A stretch of 64,000 nucleotides of DNA from Megaustenia siamemsis (GCA_032433765.1 JAVIAB010000160.1:37470280-37534279); one strand, 5' to 3'. Positions 10,745-21,545 are shown, counted from the stretch's first letter. The notes: generated from the letters alone by a model not told the origin. Program-made: numbers and translations.

Positions 10745-11110
10745 AAAAAGTCTACTAAAAACCTAATATAAGTCATCTTGGAAGGGAAGGTACAAGGTAG
10801 ACGAGGCAGAGGCAGACCACGATTTAAATGGACTGATAACATAAAAAGATGGACAGGTGAACCTTTGACAACATGCACCAGCAAGACAAGAGACAGAGTA
10901 GATAAGCACAGATATAAAAAGATGGACAGGTGAACCTTTGACAACATGTACCAGCAAGACAAGAGACAGAGTAGATAAGCACAGATATCAAATATAATAA
11001 ACATGAAATACTATGCGGGGCCGCATGTATAGCTGCAGAAACAAAGTAAAATGGCACTCCATGATAGCCAACTTTCGATGTGGAGATGGCGCCCAATGAT
11101 TATGGTGGTG
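10745..11110 (+). mobile_element. LINE-C 3' fragment with internal 75-85 bp tandem duplication
   Basis: Plus-strand LINE-C C-terminus containing GTACAAGGTAGACGAGGCAG and ending in GGAGATGGCGCCCAATGATTATGG. The block starting AAAAAGATGGACAGGTGAAC and ending GTAGATAAGCACAGATAT is present twice in tandem (about 10840-10990). Dead copy in the first intron of the zinc-finger gene. Confidence 0.8.
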
Positions 11111-11610
11111 GTGAATTGGTTACCTCTTCCTGTCTAGGTGTTGTGTGTTGGGCTCCAAAAAATAAATAAAGATGATTGGTTAACTAAGAGAACTGTAGTT
11201 GTTGTAATTGATCATTCAAGAATCCATAGCAGTGAAAGAGCTTATAGCGATGCTTCCAAGTGTTGTGAATAAATGAGAAATTTAGAGCTTGGCTAGGAAT
11301 ATTTTACAAAGTGTCTGATAATTTTATAGAGAGTTACATGGCGATTGTCAGAGGTACATTTATGATAATTGAGAGTCAAGCTAGATACAAGTCGGATATG
11401 GTAACTGAGAAGATGAATCAGGAGTTTATAATAAACAATCTACAGGAACTATCAAAATGCATAGTTTGCATAATCTATTTTGAAGAATTTACTACCTATG
11501 GGATCTACCATGACCATACTTTCCATCATTTAAAGGGTACACCCGTACAACAGACCAAAATAAAATAAAAAATTACAAATTAAAAAAAAAATCTTGCTTG
11601 TCAATTTCTC

Positions 11611-11985
11611 TCTGGCGTTCACCCGATGATTACTGAAGGAGTTGATCGTCTTCTTTCATCATTCATCCTTAAATGGATGTTAAGTGTGCCTTGTAGACGT
11701 GTTGTGTTGTTGTTTGTAGTAGAACATTGATATTAGCACCTTTTGGCCCAACACCTCCAACTTCAGCAGGGAATTTTTTTGAGTCCTTGGTTACCGTTCC
11801 TCTTTTATCCCTTCTCGCTTGGCCAGATTAGACTGGTTAGTCTATTTTTAGAGGCCCCATGAAGAAGTGGAGTCAGTTCTGGATGTTCCTGATTAACTGG
11901 TCCTGGCACAAGTTAACAGTTATGAGTTGCTGACAGCTTTCAGCTTTGTTGCTACCAGAAACTTTGCCTCCGCATGCCATTTTCT
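11611..11985 (+). repeat. Unclassified interspersed repeat U2, copy 1
   Basis: Starts at GCGTTCACCCGATGATTACT and contains GTTGTGTTGTTGTTTGTAG, ATTAGCACCTTTTGGCC and CTTCTCGCTTGGCCAGATTA. Collinear with 36490-36849 (reverse complement), 38010-38390 and 46716-46862, and partly with 21545-21764 (reverse complement). Not recognised. The TSD around the 36.5-kb copy shows it is mobile. Confidence 0.65.
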
Positions 11986-12300
11986 TTTGCTTATTCTTGT
12001 CAAGGCATGATCCATTTAACATCAAATTATGTCTTCTAGGGCCACAATTGTCATAAAAAATTATGTTGAAAATAACATTTTTATTGCCTATGTGTATCCA
12101 TATGGCTTGGTTGATTGGCTTCAGTATTTATAATTCATTTCAAACTTATAGTACAGTTTGATTCGCTAGATATAAGCAAAGTTTTTTTTTCATATAATGT
12201 TATGTTTAGATTTAATTTAGTTTTATAAAGATCTGGAAAGTGACACAAAAGGTCTGTTTTGCCTTATAAATTACCTTGTAAGCTTTTACAAGTCCTTTTT

Positions 12301-12332
<32 letters not shown>

Positions 12333-12544
12333 TCCCTTACAGATCAAGGGGAACCCTTCCAAAATGAAATATACGCTTTAATTTAGTTATGTCAATTCTT
12401 GTAAATTAAGGATGTGATGTTTTAGTAAATTAAAATTTACTCCTAAGATGTTTTATGTGCTAAGTAGTACTGTGAAGGTAGACTGTAGTAATATCAAATA
12501 TCTAACGCCATCATCATTCTGCTGGCATAGGTGATCATGTCACT
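11986..12544. other. Intronic sequence with T/G homopolymers
   Basis: AT-rich; nothing recognised except adjoining poly(T) and poly(G) runs at about 12297-12330, which may be poorly resolved in the assembly. Confidence 0.5.
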
Positions 12545-13085
12545 CCACAACTATATCTCTATCTATTGACCTTTCGAGCCGTAGCCGGCCCAAAGGGCGT
12601 AGACCAAGATACTCCTCTTATCTGAATTTTTGTTCTAGCAGTTTTCAATTCTTTTAAAGACATTTTATCAAATCTCTTCATTTGTCTTTGTTCTGTGCAA
12701 GCAGCTCTATCTCATTGAAGGAGTTGATTCCTGCTGCTCTTGCCTCTCTCATCAATGTTCTTCTCAGTGTCTCTCTGGGTCTTCCTTTCTTCCTCTTACC
12801 TGTTGTTTCCCACATGAGGGCTTGCTTTGCTATTTGGTTATTATCTCTTCTCATCACATGTCCAAAATATGACCATTGTCTTTTCTTGATTACTGAAGAT
12901 ATTAGTAGTTGATTGGCGATTTCTCTAATTTCCTCGTTTGTTTTGAATTCGTTCCACGCTATACCAAGTGTTTTCCTTAGACATTTATTTTCGAATACGT
13001 TAAATTTTGTTTCTATATCTCTTGTTGTTTTCCAGCTTTCACACGCATACGTAAGGGTTGATAGTACATTTGATTTGAATAGTCT
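12545..13085 (-). mobile_element. LINE-A 3' fragment
   Basis: Minus strand. The 3' end reads GGCTCGAAAGGTCAATAGATA as in the 54-kb copy, followed upstream by its C-terminal coding sequence, now carrying several stops. Lies in intron a-b of the zinc-finger gene. Confidence 0.87.
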
Positions 13086-13233
13086 GTTTAGAAAAATCTA
13101 AGTTTATATTTCTGTCAACAGTTATTTACTTATCAGTTCTGTTGTTGGCTTCCCACCTGACCATTGCATGACACCCAGTACAATTAGCTGTCATTTTTCA
13201 AATGTCACTGACAATTTTTGCTTTTAAAACCAG

Positions 13234-13302
13234 ACTCCAAGAACAATGGAATCTTGTGCCCTAGATTTGACTGTCAGAATAAAAAAGGAACCTGATAATG
13301 AG
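13234..13302 (+). CDS. Zinc-finger gene, exon b; likely start codon and SUMO motif
   Basis: A 69-nt exon with a TTTTAAAACCAG acceptor and a GAG|GTCAGT donor, phase 0 on both sides. It encodes 23 residues: four residues, then Met in a good initiation context (ACAATGG, ATG at 13246), then SCALDLTVRIKKEPDNE. The IKKEP segment fits the SUMO-attachment consensus (hydrophobic-K-x-E). Exon c has the same length and phase and also ends in a K-x-E-P motif. I favour this ATG as the protein start, but exon a could add an N-terminal extension. Confidence 0.75.
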
Positions 13303-13950
13303 GTCAGTGAACTGTAAACTAATGTGTTATTTTACCTTATTGGTTCCGTAAAATTGACTTTCATTCACTTTGTTTTAATAGCATATACTTGTCACAGCAG
13401 TTTTTCGGGAGTACATCAAGGAAGACCAAGAAATGTACAGAAAAGGAATTTGGAAACGATCAAGGAATGCAACAGGAAATGCATAGGAAAACTAAGAAAT
13501 ATACTGAGAAGGGAATTGGAAACACTCAACAGATACAAAAGGGGCAGGGATTGAATTGGAAAATGTGTACTAATGCCAAATATTTGGTCAGGATATTTGG
13601 AAAATGTGTACTGCTGATGGAGCTGGAAAATGGATAAAAACTCTAGTGGGTTAAGCATTTATGCTTTTAATTAGGGACATTATTGCCTGTAGAGAGTTGC
13701 TCTTTTATAAACCATGAGTACAGACACATTTAATCATGAAGACTCGATATGCTGACTCCACTTTTGCTGCTTTAAGATTCACCTTTGCATTGATGAATCA
13801 GATACCTTTCAATAACGGGTGTTTCTGTTTTTCTTATAATGAGGCCTTTTTTGTGTGTGTGTGACCTAATCGTTTAGATGCAGTTCTGATCTGGTTATAT
13901 TATCTATTCTATTGTTCTTTTGAGTTGAAGGGCAGAAATTCCATACTCTT

Positions 13951-14626
13951 CATATCCAATGATCTTTGCTATTAAATGTAAGCTTTACACAAGACCTGCA
14001 TTATATCCAATGATCTTTGCTATTAAGTGTTAAGCTTTACACAAGACCTGCATTATATCCAATGATCTTTGCTATTAAGTGTTAAGCTTTACACAAGACC
14101 TGCATTATATCCAATGATCTTTGCTATTAAGTGTTAAGCTTTACAAAGACCAGCATTATATCCAATGATCTTTGCTATTAAGTGTTAAGCTTTACACAAG
14201 ACCTGCATTATATCCAATGATCTTTGCTATTAAGTGTTAAGCTTTACACAAGACCTGCATTATATCCAATGATCTTTGCTATTAAGTGTTAAGCTTTACA
14301 CAAGACCAGCATTATATCCAATGATCTTTGCTATTAAGTGTCAAGCTTTACATAAGACCTGCATTATATCCAATGATCTTTGCTATTAAGTGTCAAGTTT
14401 TACACAAGACCTGCATTATATCCAATGATCTTTGCTATTAAGTGTCAAGCTATACATAAGATCTGCATTATATCCAATGATCTTTGCTATTAAGTGTCAA
14501 GCCTTACATAAGACCTGCATTATATCCAATGATCTCTTTTATTAAGTGTCAGCTTTACACAAGATCGCATTATATCCAATGATTTTGCTATAAGTGTCAA
14601 GCTTTACACAAGACCTGCATTATATC
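13951..14626. repeat. 52-bp minisatellite, about 13 copies, in intron b-c
   Basis: Tandem units containing ATATCCAATGATCTTTGCTA followed by TTAAGTGTTAAGCTTTACAC and AAGACCTGCATT. Later units drift (GTGTCAAGC, ATAAGACC), and the last two have small deletions. Confidence 0.95.
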
Positions 14627-14640
14627 TCACTACTTGTCCC

Positions 14641-14954
14641 TAAAGGTAAAGTACGAGACCTGGATCAGCATCTTTGCATGTGAGTTTTCACTCACATATG
14701 CTCTGCCACCTAAATGTTCAGAGACTTCTGGACAGTGTCACTTCAACCATTGAAACTCACGATGTGAGGTGACATTTCTCACCTTCCCAGAGTACTACCC
14801 TGGTACTCATTTCTGCCAGCAGCTGGGTTGACCGCAGGGGTATTATTTTCCAACCACGAGTACAACTCACACTGTTTTCAGTGGGAATTGAACATGGGTT
14901 GTCCGAACGTCTGTAGCCCAGTCAGGTGGTTTTCCCAACTAGGCTACCGAGGCC
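14641..14954 (-). mobile_element. SINE S3
   Basis: The minus strand begins GAGGCCTCGGTAGCCTAGTT-like, has a B-box-like TGTTCAATTCCC and contains GAGTTGTACTCGTGGTTGG. It ends GTCTCGTACTTTACCTTTA. Collinear with 57511-57852 and 59138-59443. TSD weak (TGTCCCT). Confidence 0.85.
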
Positions 14955-15661
14955 CCTGTCCCTTTTCTGGGCAAGCCTCTGAACCTCAAGAAAAGATCTG
15001 ATGTCCTCTGTTGTTATCAATTATGGCTATATTTAAATTCTTTTTCTGTGATCATATCTCATTCAGATTGCTTCCAGATTCTCATATGAAGTCTGCTGTA
15101 TCTTTCAGGGCTTTGGTTGCACTATGGCTATATTTAAATTAGCAGGTAGCACAATGAACATAAAAGGATTAGCAAAATCATAAGGGGTGAGGGGATACTT
15201 ATCTCGTGGAACACTAAAGTTTACAACACATCTTCCAGTAGATCCAGCTGACAAAAATGGGCACCTGACTCAGGGAAGAAAAGGCACCTGGAGAGAGCAC
15301 AACTACACTATCTATTATTGGGGGGGGGGGTGGCCATGATAAAGTAAAAGAACTGATAATGGATGACTCATAGCTACCTGCTGATATCAGAGACAGCAAA
15401 CCAGAGCTGATCAAGATTCTGCTATACTTCTGTTAGTCCTGGAAACAGATTTTGCTAACTGACCAAGAAAATTAAGACCAAAATCCTGTTACAAAATATT
15501 TGTAGAAGTGAAAAAATTGTAAGTGTTGGGCTGGAGCGGGCAAACATTACAACTTCACTACAAAACATTTTAGAGAGATTAAAACAGAATGTATTATGCT
15601 TTATATGTTTGTTTGCAATATTTTCAAAGTGACACATTTTACCAAAACTCAATTTTGCCAG
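14955..15661. other. Intron b-c, remaining part
   Basis: No repeat or exon recognised other than a G10 run near 15320. Short frames here have no motif. Confidence 0.45.
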
Positions 15662-15730
15662 GTTGAAACAAATACAGAAACAAATATCCAGTATCAGACT
15701 TTTGGTGTAAAGCAAGAACCAGTTGATGAG
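15662..15730 (+). CDS. Zinc-finger gene, exon c with SUMO motif
   Basis: A 69-nt exon with a CAATTTTGCCAG acceptor and a GAG|GTAAAT donor, phase 0 at both ends. It encodes 23 residues ending TFGVKQEPVDE. VKQE fits the SUMO-conjugation consensus and sits at the same distance from the exon end as IKKE in exon b. It has no structured domain, and the sequence is acidic and polar. It belongs to the N-terminal non-finger region of the zinc-finger protein. Confidence 0.78.
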
Positions 15731-16398
15731 GTAAATGAGAAGGCTGAGTTTAATTGTGTACCAAATTTACTGATATTGATTACAGTTTTTTAGATTAAAA
15801 AAATTTTTAAGTACATACTTTTCTTTATGGGTGAATATATAAGAAATACATTTATAGAGGAACAAAATTTAATTTCTATAGACACAGTTGTTTCTCACTG
15901 ATATCTTAGGTGATTTGCTTATTTATGTCTTCCAGGAAAATGAAATACACAAATTTTTTCCTATTTTACATTCAAAGTAATTAGAGGAAATGTATATTTT
16001 AAAAACTTTTGTGGTTAAAAATGTAATATTTGCCGATCTTGATTTCTTTGTTATGACCATCAACGACAAAAATATAATTCATACATAAATATAGACGTTG
16101 ACTAAAACATTTGACATTTTGTGAGTCGTGTCACAAACTGAAACCACTTCCATAAAATATAAATTTAAGAGTGAGTGGAATGTACCAGGCTCAAGGCATT
16201 TTCATTCACAAATGCAGCAAAATTTCCAAAGTTATAATGAAAATGTCATTTTGAATTAAAATAAACAGCTACATAGAAAGTCTGTCAAAAGAAGAATCTT
16301 TTTGATGCTGTTGATGGTACAGTGTAAGCATAATTTCATTTAAAGTAATTGATCTCACATTTTTTTAGGATATTTATTTTTCGTTCAACCATTAACCT
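15731..16398. other. Intron c-d, first part
   Basis: AT-rich, with nothing recognised up to the S1b SINE. Confidence 0.45.
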
Positions 16399-16677
16399 CT
16401 ATTGGTGGCTGAGTGGTTAGCGGGCTTGCTTCCTGATCAGAAGGGCCCGGGTTCAATCCCGGAAGTGGCTGATTTTTTTGTTGGGACTGACAAGGTTCAG
16501 GATTTTAACCAGCCTCTAAAAATGGGTACCATATCTGGAAAGTAGAGGTGGCCTGGTATGATACCAACCAATCACCCAAAAATGTGCTGTGGAAAAATAT
16601 GGTCACTAACACCATATACCCCATACACCTAGCAAGGTGTGTAAGGGAACCTTTACTTTACTTTTTGCATTAACCTT
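16399..16677 (+). mobile_element. SINE S1b with 9-bp target-site duplication
   Basis: Starts ATTGGTGGCTGAGTGGTTAG, with CTTGCTTCCTGATCAGAAGG and the B box GGGTTCAATCCC, then the S1-type body (TGGTACC, GGTCACTAACACCATA) and tail GGAACCTTTACTTTAC. Flanked by CATTAACCT at 16390-16398 and 16678-16686. The tRNA-like head differs from S1 but the 3' half is shared. Confidence 0.88.
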
Positions 16678-16789
16678 ATAGAAGTTTGTAAACAAATTAA
16701 TAAAATAATGTTTGTGCCTAACATTGAAATATCTATATAGTTTGCTTGCTTGTTTTCTCCCTTATCCCATTCCCGTGTGTTACCGGGGC

Positions 16790-17042
16790 CTCATTATGAG
16801 GGAGGTAAAGAATAGTGACACTGTGACCTTCCAGGCATGTCGTAAGAGGCGACTAAGGAGGTTGATCGATGGCTTGACAAGCTGTCATTGTAAAAAGTAT
16901 TGTTATGGAAACAGCGCCATAGATTTTAGAGCAGTGATCTCTGCAATATGTGCCATTTTGGCACGCAAGGTTTCTGTTTTGAGATTGTGGTTCTGCCCTA
17001 TGTGCCGTCTTCGGCTCGAAAGGACAATAGATAGATAGATAG
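16790..17042 (+). mobile_element. Short element ending in the LINE-A 3' terminus
   Basis: Contains CATGTCGTAAGAGGCGACTA in its 5' part and ends CGGCTCGAAAGGACAATAGATAGATAG. The last 40 bp are clearly homologous to the LINE-A 3' end (CGGCTCGAAAGGTCAATAGATA), but the LINE-A coding region is absent between. Either an internally deleted LINE or a non-autonomous partner. Confidence 0.6.
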
Positions 17043-17317
17043 AATAGCTCAGTGGTTAGTGAAACTGGACTACAAAGGACAAGAGGTAGGGTTAAATCCC
17101 AACCGACGGCTTCCGGTTCACCCAGCCTTTATTGGGTACCAGGTTTTTTTCTGGGAAAGTAAAGTGGCACGGGCGTAATACCGACCACATTACCCCAAAA
17201 ATTATGTGCAGAAGGTCTGTAAAATTTGTGGTCACTAACACCATATTCCCTATACGCCACTTGGTGTGACGGGGTGGGGGGGGGGGGGGGGGGGGGTACT
17301 TTACTACTTTTACTTGA
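17043..17317 (+). mobile_element. SINE S1, head-truncated, with long poly(G)
   Basis: Starts at ATAGCTCAGTGGTTAGTGAA directly after the GATA tail of the previous element, so the first ten bases of S1 are missing or fused. The body is normal. The tail GTGACGGGGT continues into a run of about 27 G before GTACTTTAC. Confidence 0.85.
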
Positions 17318-17445
17318 TCTCCTTTTCTACCCTTAGCACTACTCAGGTTTTGATAATTGCTTTTAAACTTTGTCTATGGACCCTTGTTAGGAGAAAAATC
17401 AATTTATTTGTACAAACTTCCTTCAAAATAGTCTGTTTGTATAAT

Positions 17446-17985
17446 CATCATCATCATCAAGTACCGTGCCTACTGGCGTAGGTGATCATGTCTCTCCACA
17501 ATTTTTGATCTCGGCAACTATTATCATTTCTGTTGTTGACCTTCTGCCAAGCCATTCTCTTAAGCTGTCTGTTATTTTTTCTCTTTGCTTCCCTCTATCT
17601 CTTCGTCCCTCAATTTTTCCAGTTGTTACAATATATTCCAGTTGTTCTCTTCTCATTACATGGCCAAAAAATGATGATTGTCTCTTCTTAATATTGGAAA
17701 TTAGCTCTCTTTTTGCTTTGACCTCTCTCAGAAATATCTTCATTACTCTTCTTAGCTGTCCATGGTACTCTCAACATTCTTCTGTGAAACCACATTTCTA
17801 CAGACTCCAGTGATTTTCTTGTCTTTTGTCCTATTGTCCATGATTCGCATCCATATGTTAAGACTGGCTCTACATAACATTTAAGAACTCTTTTTCTTGT
17901 TTCTATTGTCAAAAAATGGATTGCATAGTATCTTCCTCATTTTTTGGAAAGCTGCTTTTGCCTGAGCCATTCTGCATCTCACCTC
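17446..17985 (-). mobile_element. LINE-B 3' fragment
   Basis: Minus strand, with TCATCATCATCATC tail at the low-coordinate end. The coding remnants include TIETRKRVLKCYVEPVLTYG, CESWTIGQKTRKSLES and FFGHVMRREQLEYIVTTGK. Frames are shifted between blocks. Ends about 75 bp before exon d. Confidence 0.88.
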
Positions 17986-18060
17986 TTTTTGTTTGTATAA
18001 GGTTTCTTTAAAAACAAGAATTATCACGATTTTGTAAATGTATTTCAATGTTTCTTACAG

Positions 18061-18193
18061 AATAATGTTGATAGACAATGGTGGAACGAAGCAGGTGATA
18101 ATGATTATGATGATGGCAGTCAAGAGTACCCTGTTGTAATGAGAATGACCAGTGACATGACATCTGTCCTTTCTGTTGAGAATAGAGGTCATT
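18061..18193 (+). CDS. Zinc-finger gene, exon d
   Basis: A 133-nt exon with acceptor CAATGTTTCTTACAG and donor CATT|GTAAGT, entry phase 0 and exit phase 1. It encodes 44 codons plus one base: NNVDRQWWNEAGDNDYDDGS followed by a YPVVMRMTSD and VLSVENRGH stretch. Acidic and polar, with no domain. Only this frame is open and it joins exon e without a stop, forming Cys across the junction (T|GT). Confidence 0.83.
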
Positions 18194-18433
18194 GTAAGTC
18201 TCTTTTCATTTGCATTTATTGTATGTTGTGCACATTACGACAAAATATTTAATGTATGGTGAGTGTACAGTACCGTGATTGTATGTTTGTGTAAAATTGC
18301 TGAGCACTTTATATTTTTCATTCACCTTAATTGCCTTATTGCTTCTATTTTTATCTTTTTTATCATATCTCTACCACAGACTTTACTTATTAAAGGGACA
18401 TATTCTAGCATTATTAACATTAATCCTAGATTA

Positions 18434-18634
18434 CAATACCTATATGTGAGACAAGTTGTTACGATACCTATCTGTGAGACAAGTTGTTACGATACCTATC
18501 TGTGAGACAAGTTGTTACGATACCTATCTGTGAGACAAGTTGTTACAATACCTATCTGTGAGACAAGTTGTTACGATACCTATCTGTAAGACAAGTTGTT
18601 ATGATACCTATCTGTGAGACAAGTTGTTACGATA
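18434..18634. repeat. 28-bp minisatellite, about 7 copies, in intron d-e
   Basis: Tandem units of TACCTATCTGTGAGACAAGT plus TGTTACGA. First copy reads TATATGTG; otherwise only single-base differences. Confidence 0.95.
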
Positions 18635-18658
18635 TATTTGTAAAATTTACTACTCAAA

Positions 18659-19126
18659 AATCTATCTATTGACCTTTCGAGCCGTAACCGGCCCATAGGG
18701 CGTAGACCAAGATACACCTTCTCCTATATGAATTTTTGTTCTAGCAGTTTTCTTTTAAAGATATTTTATCAAATCTCGCCATCTGTCTCTGTTCTGTGCA
18801 AGCAGTTCTATCTCATTGAGGGAGCCGATTCCTGCTGCTCTTGCCTCTCTCATCAATGTTCTTCTCAGTGTCTCCCTGGGTCTTCCTCTTTTTCTTTTAC
18901 CTGTTGTTTCCCATATGAGGGCTTGCTTTGCTATTCGATTATTATCTCTTCTCATCACATGTCCAACGTATGACCATCGTCTTTTCTTATTACTGAAGAT
19001 ATTAGTGGTTGATTGGCGATTTCTCTAATTTCCTCGTTTGTTTTGAATTCGTTCCATTCTATACCAAGTATTTTCCTTAGACATTTATTTTCGAATGCGT
19101 TCAACTTTGTTTCTATATCTCTTGTT
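18659..19126 (-). mobile_element. LINE-A, young 5'-truncated copy in intron d-e
   Basis: About 468 bp of LINE-A 3' end, nearly identical to 53994-54460. I noted only a missing T near 18990, a T/C difference near 19100 and little else. The single-base deletion shifts the frame, so the C-terminus is split. The 5' truncation point is at CTTGTTG|GAGAAGAAAA. Confidence 0.92.
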
Positions 19127-19834
19127 GGAGAAGAAAATACACGTACAATAAAAATACAATACAATTGGAGAAATAATATTTTCATTGAGCTTTCGCTACG
19201 AATCTTTGTGTTTACCTGCATAGAGCCGTTGGAGTCAGATGCGGTAATCTTATTCCTGATTGTGCTTGATTTCTGTCCTGGAATTTGAATCATAGAGCTA
19301 TGTCTATCAGCTCTGTGCTTTGTCAATTGATATGTTGGCCATCGTGCTGGCCTGTATGTTCGCTTTTATCAGTGCAGCCGTTTGTTGTTTATCCCGTGTT
19401 TACAAAGGTTTGTTTTATGTTTCGCTGACAATCAAAAGTAAATTTCAATCAGAAGTAAAAAAAATAAAAAAAATTTATTGCACTTATGGCCAAATTTATT
19501 TTTTAAAAAAAACAAAAGGCCACATTTTATGATAGCACCATATTTTTTTACTATGCACTGCATAGTGTTTGATAAATAAAAGATTCTACCAGCAATTACT
19601 TATCAGGGGTCACAGATGGAAATAATTAGGAAGGTATAAGGAGAGAAAAAAATGTGTGCGCAGGGCAAACTGTCGAATTTCAAGAATTTTATGAAGGTAT
19701 CCTAATTTAGGGTTAACAAAATCAGTAACCAAGAACTGCTCCAATAGCACTCAAAGGAGGATATTTGCAGTGATATTATACAGAAGATTGAGCTGGATAT
19801 TTTGGGTTCAGGTGAGATACAGAAACACTTAAGG
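19127..19834. other. Unassigned intron sequence
   Basis: Includes GAGCTTTCGCTACGAATCTT (about 19187) and TATGTTGGCCATCGTGCTGG, which read like older repeat DNA but were not matched to another copy in the window. Confidence 0.35.
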
Positions 19835-20285
19835 GAAGTGTTATTGAGTTATTTGCGGGTCATCATCATTGCACTCCGAACATGTCCATAGGTGCTCCGA
19901 TCCCCTCCTCAACAATTCCCGCAGTGTCCAGCGACTGACGACTCCATTTCTATGTTGGTTAATAAATCTTCTTACACGGCCACTAAGTTTCTCATTTCTG
20001 GCTGTGCCCATCTTAACTCCCATTTCCATCATCCGAAGAAGTGAGGTGGATCTGTGTTTGTTGAAGTCCTGTGCTCCTTCCACATCTCGGAGGACATTGA
20101 TGATGTCCGCCCGATCCATTGGTTGCCCTTCCTCAATGACAGCACAGCTAGCCAACCTGTCCGCTCCTGCATTTCTCCGTACTCCTGCATGTCCAGGGAC
20201 ATAGACAAAAGTGACCTTACGGATTTTGGACTTCTGCAATGACTCTAGCCATTGCATGCGTACAAAGCCCGCCTCCACTTTTTTT
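19835..20285 (-). mobile_element. LINE RNase H domain fragment
   Basis: A 145-residue open frame on the minus strand. FVYVPGHAGVRRNAGADRLA is the C-terminal signature of the retrotransposon RNase H domain (HAG-x-x-GNE-x-ADxLA type), followed by DRADIINVLRD and a basic region with LSGRVRRFINQHRNG. The RT part is absent. The acidic residue in RNAGAD is kept. A relic inside intron d-e. Confidence 0.8.
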
Positions 20286-20591
20286 ATCAGGGAAGTGTCA
20301 GGCAGTGGACCCTACAAGGAAGGCAAAAGGAGAAGCTGATCAAGGGTAATCTTTTGGAGTGTGATGGAAACAGAGATAAATAGTTTGAACCAGACCAGAG
20401 GCATCTTGATCAGGACGACCACAAGTAGCTTGAACATGAGGAACTTTGTTGTTGCCCTACATGATGCACCAGATCTGCTGGCCACTGCCTACAGGCTGGT
20501 TTGTGGCCATGGGGGAAAAAAGAATAAGAATCTACTATTGGTTGCATGAAGTTCCAAATATATCAATATATCTTATCATGTACTTACAGTG

Positions 20592-20846
20592 GGAGCTGCA
20601 TTAGCTCAGTGGTTAGTGAACTGGACTACAAAGGACAAGGGGTAGGGTTCAATCCCAACTGATTGGTTCACCCAGCCTTTAATAGGTACTAGATTTTTTT
20701 CTGGGAAAGTAAAGCGGCACGGGCGTAATACCGACCACATTACCCCAAAAATCATGTGCCGAAGGTCTGTAAAATTTATGGTCACTAACACCATATTCCC
20801 TATACGCCGCTACTTGGCGTGACGGGGGTACTTTACTTTTTTTTTT
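20592..20846 (+). mobile_element. SINE S1 with exact 14-bp target-site duplication
   Basis: Full-length S1: head GGAGCTGCATTAGCTCAGTG, B box GGTTCAATCCC, tail ACGGGGGTACTTTAC plus T-rich end. Flanked by ATGTACTTACAGTG at 20578-20591 and 20847-20860. Confidence 0.95.
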
Positions 20847-21149
20847 ATGTACTTACAGTGACCAATGTTGTTGGAGATAGGGATTCTAAAAAAAAAAAAA
20901 TCAAATGCAACAATTATTTCATATGTTTTGCAGCTCTCTTTTCTAAACCAGCATAGACACCATTACTGTTTACTGTTTGTTGAAGGAATGCTGCTGTACG
21001 CTTTGGTTTCAGATTTGAAAAGTGTTAACATTTATATGTTAGAGAACTGGTGGAAATTCATTTAAAGCAGCTTTTGTCAAGGATGTAATGATAACTGAAC
21101 TGTATAACAAGGTGAAAGTGCCAAACAGTGCCTCGGCTGGAAGTGGTGA

Positions 21150-21545
21150 ACAACTTAGTGATCATCGGGTTCGGTCATTTGAAGAACATTGCACTCATCA
21201 CAGCCTGTCTGAAAGAATCTTTGCCTCTAGCCAGATTTCCCACTTCTTTTGTCATGTTCAAAGTCTCTTTGTTATCTCGAAATCATCTTCCTCTTGGTCT
21301 GCCCTGACTCATCATCCTGAAACTATACCTTCCAATATTGCTCTTTCCAGCCCATTATGTCTTTTGATGTCTCCGCTGCATTTTAATTTCCTCTAAGATG
21401 TTGTTTATAAATCCTTTTATATTTTATATCCAATTATAGTTTATAATTCCTCTATAAGATGTTGTTTATAAACCAGTCTTTTCAGTGTTTAGGTCTTTTA
21501 AAATGTCTTCCTTGCTCTTTTTCATCATCCAAGGATCAGTAGTGA
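21150..21545 (-). mobile_element. LINE-E 3' fragment
   Basis: The minus strand encodes, with shifts, the same C-terminus as 3725-3965 (RGLER-, EGMV-, RADQEE-type region and a FRQR/SDAVMSA-like end). Degraded. Confidence 0.6.

Noticed and set aside
11311..11568. 85-codon frame as a small gene or extra exon
   Set aside because: No recognisable motif, no phase agreement with neighbouring zinc-finger exons and no good splice sites.
13389..13637. Overlapping 76-82 codon frames as a coding exon
   Set aside because: No family motif; purine-rich low-complexity sequence (AAGGAATTTGGAAACGATC style) with no splice support.
17269..17297. Biological meaning of long G or C runs (also 12301-12330, 49368-49399, 51027-51065)
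   Set aside because: Mononucleotide tracts of uncertain length, often sequencing- or assembly-sensitive; not interpreted further.
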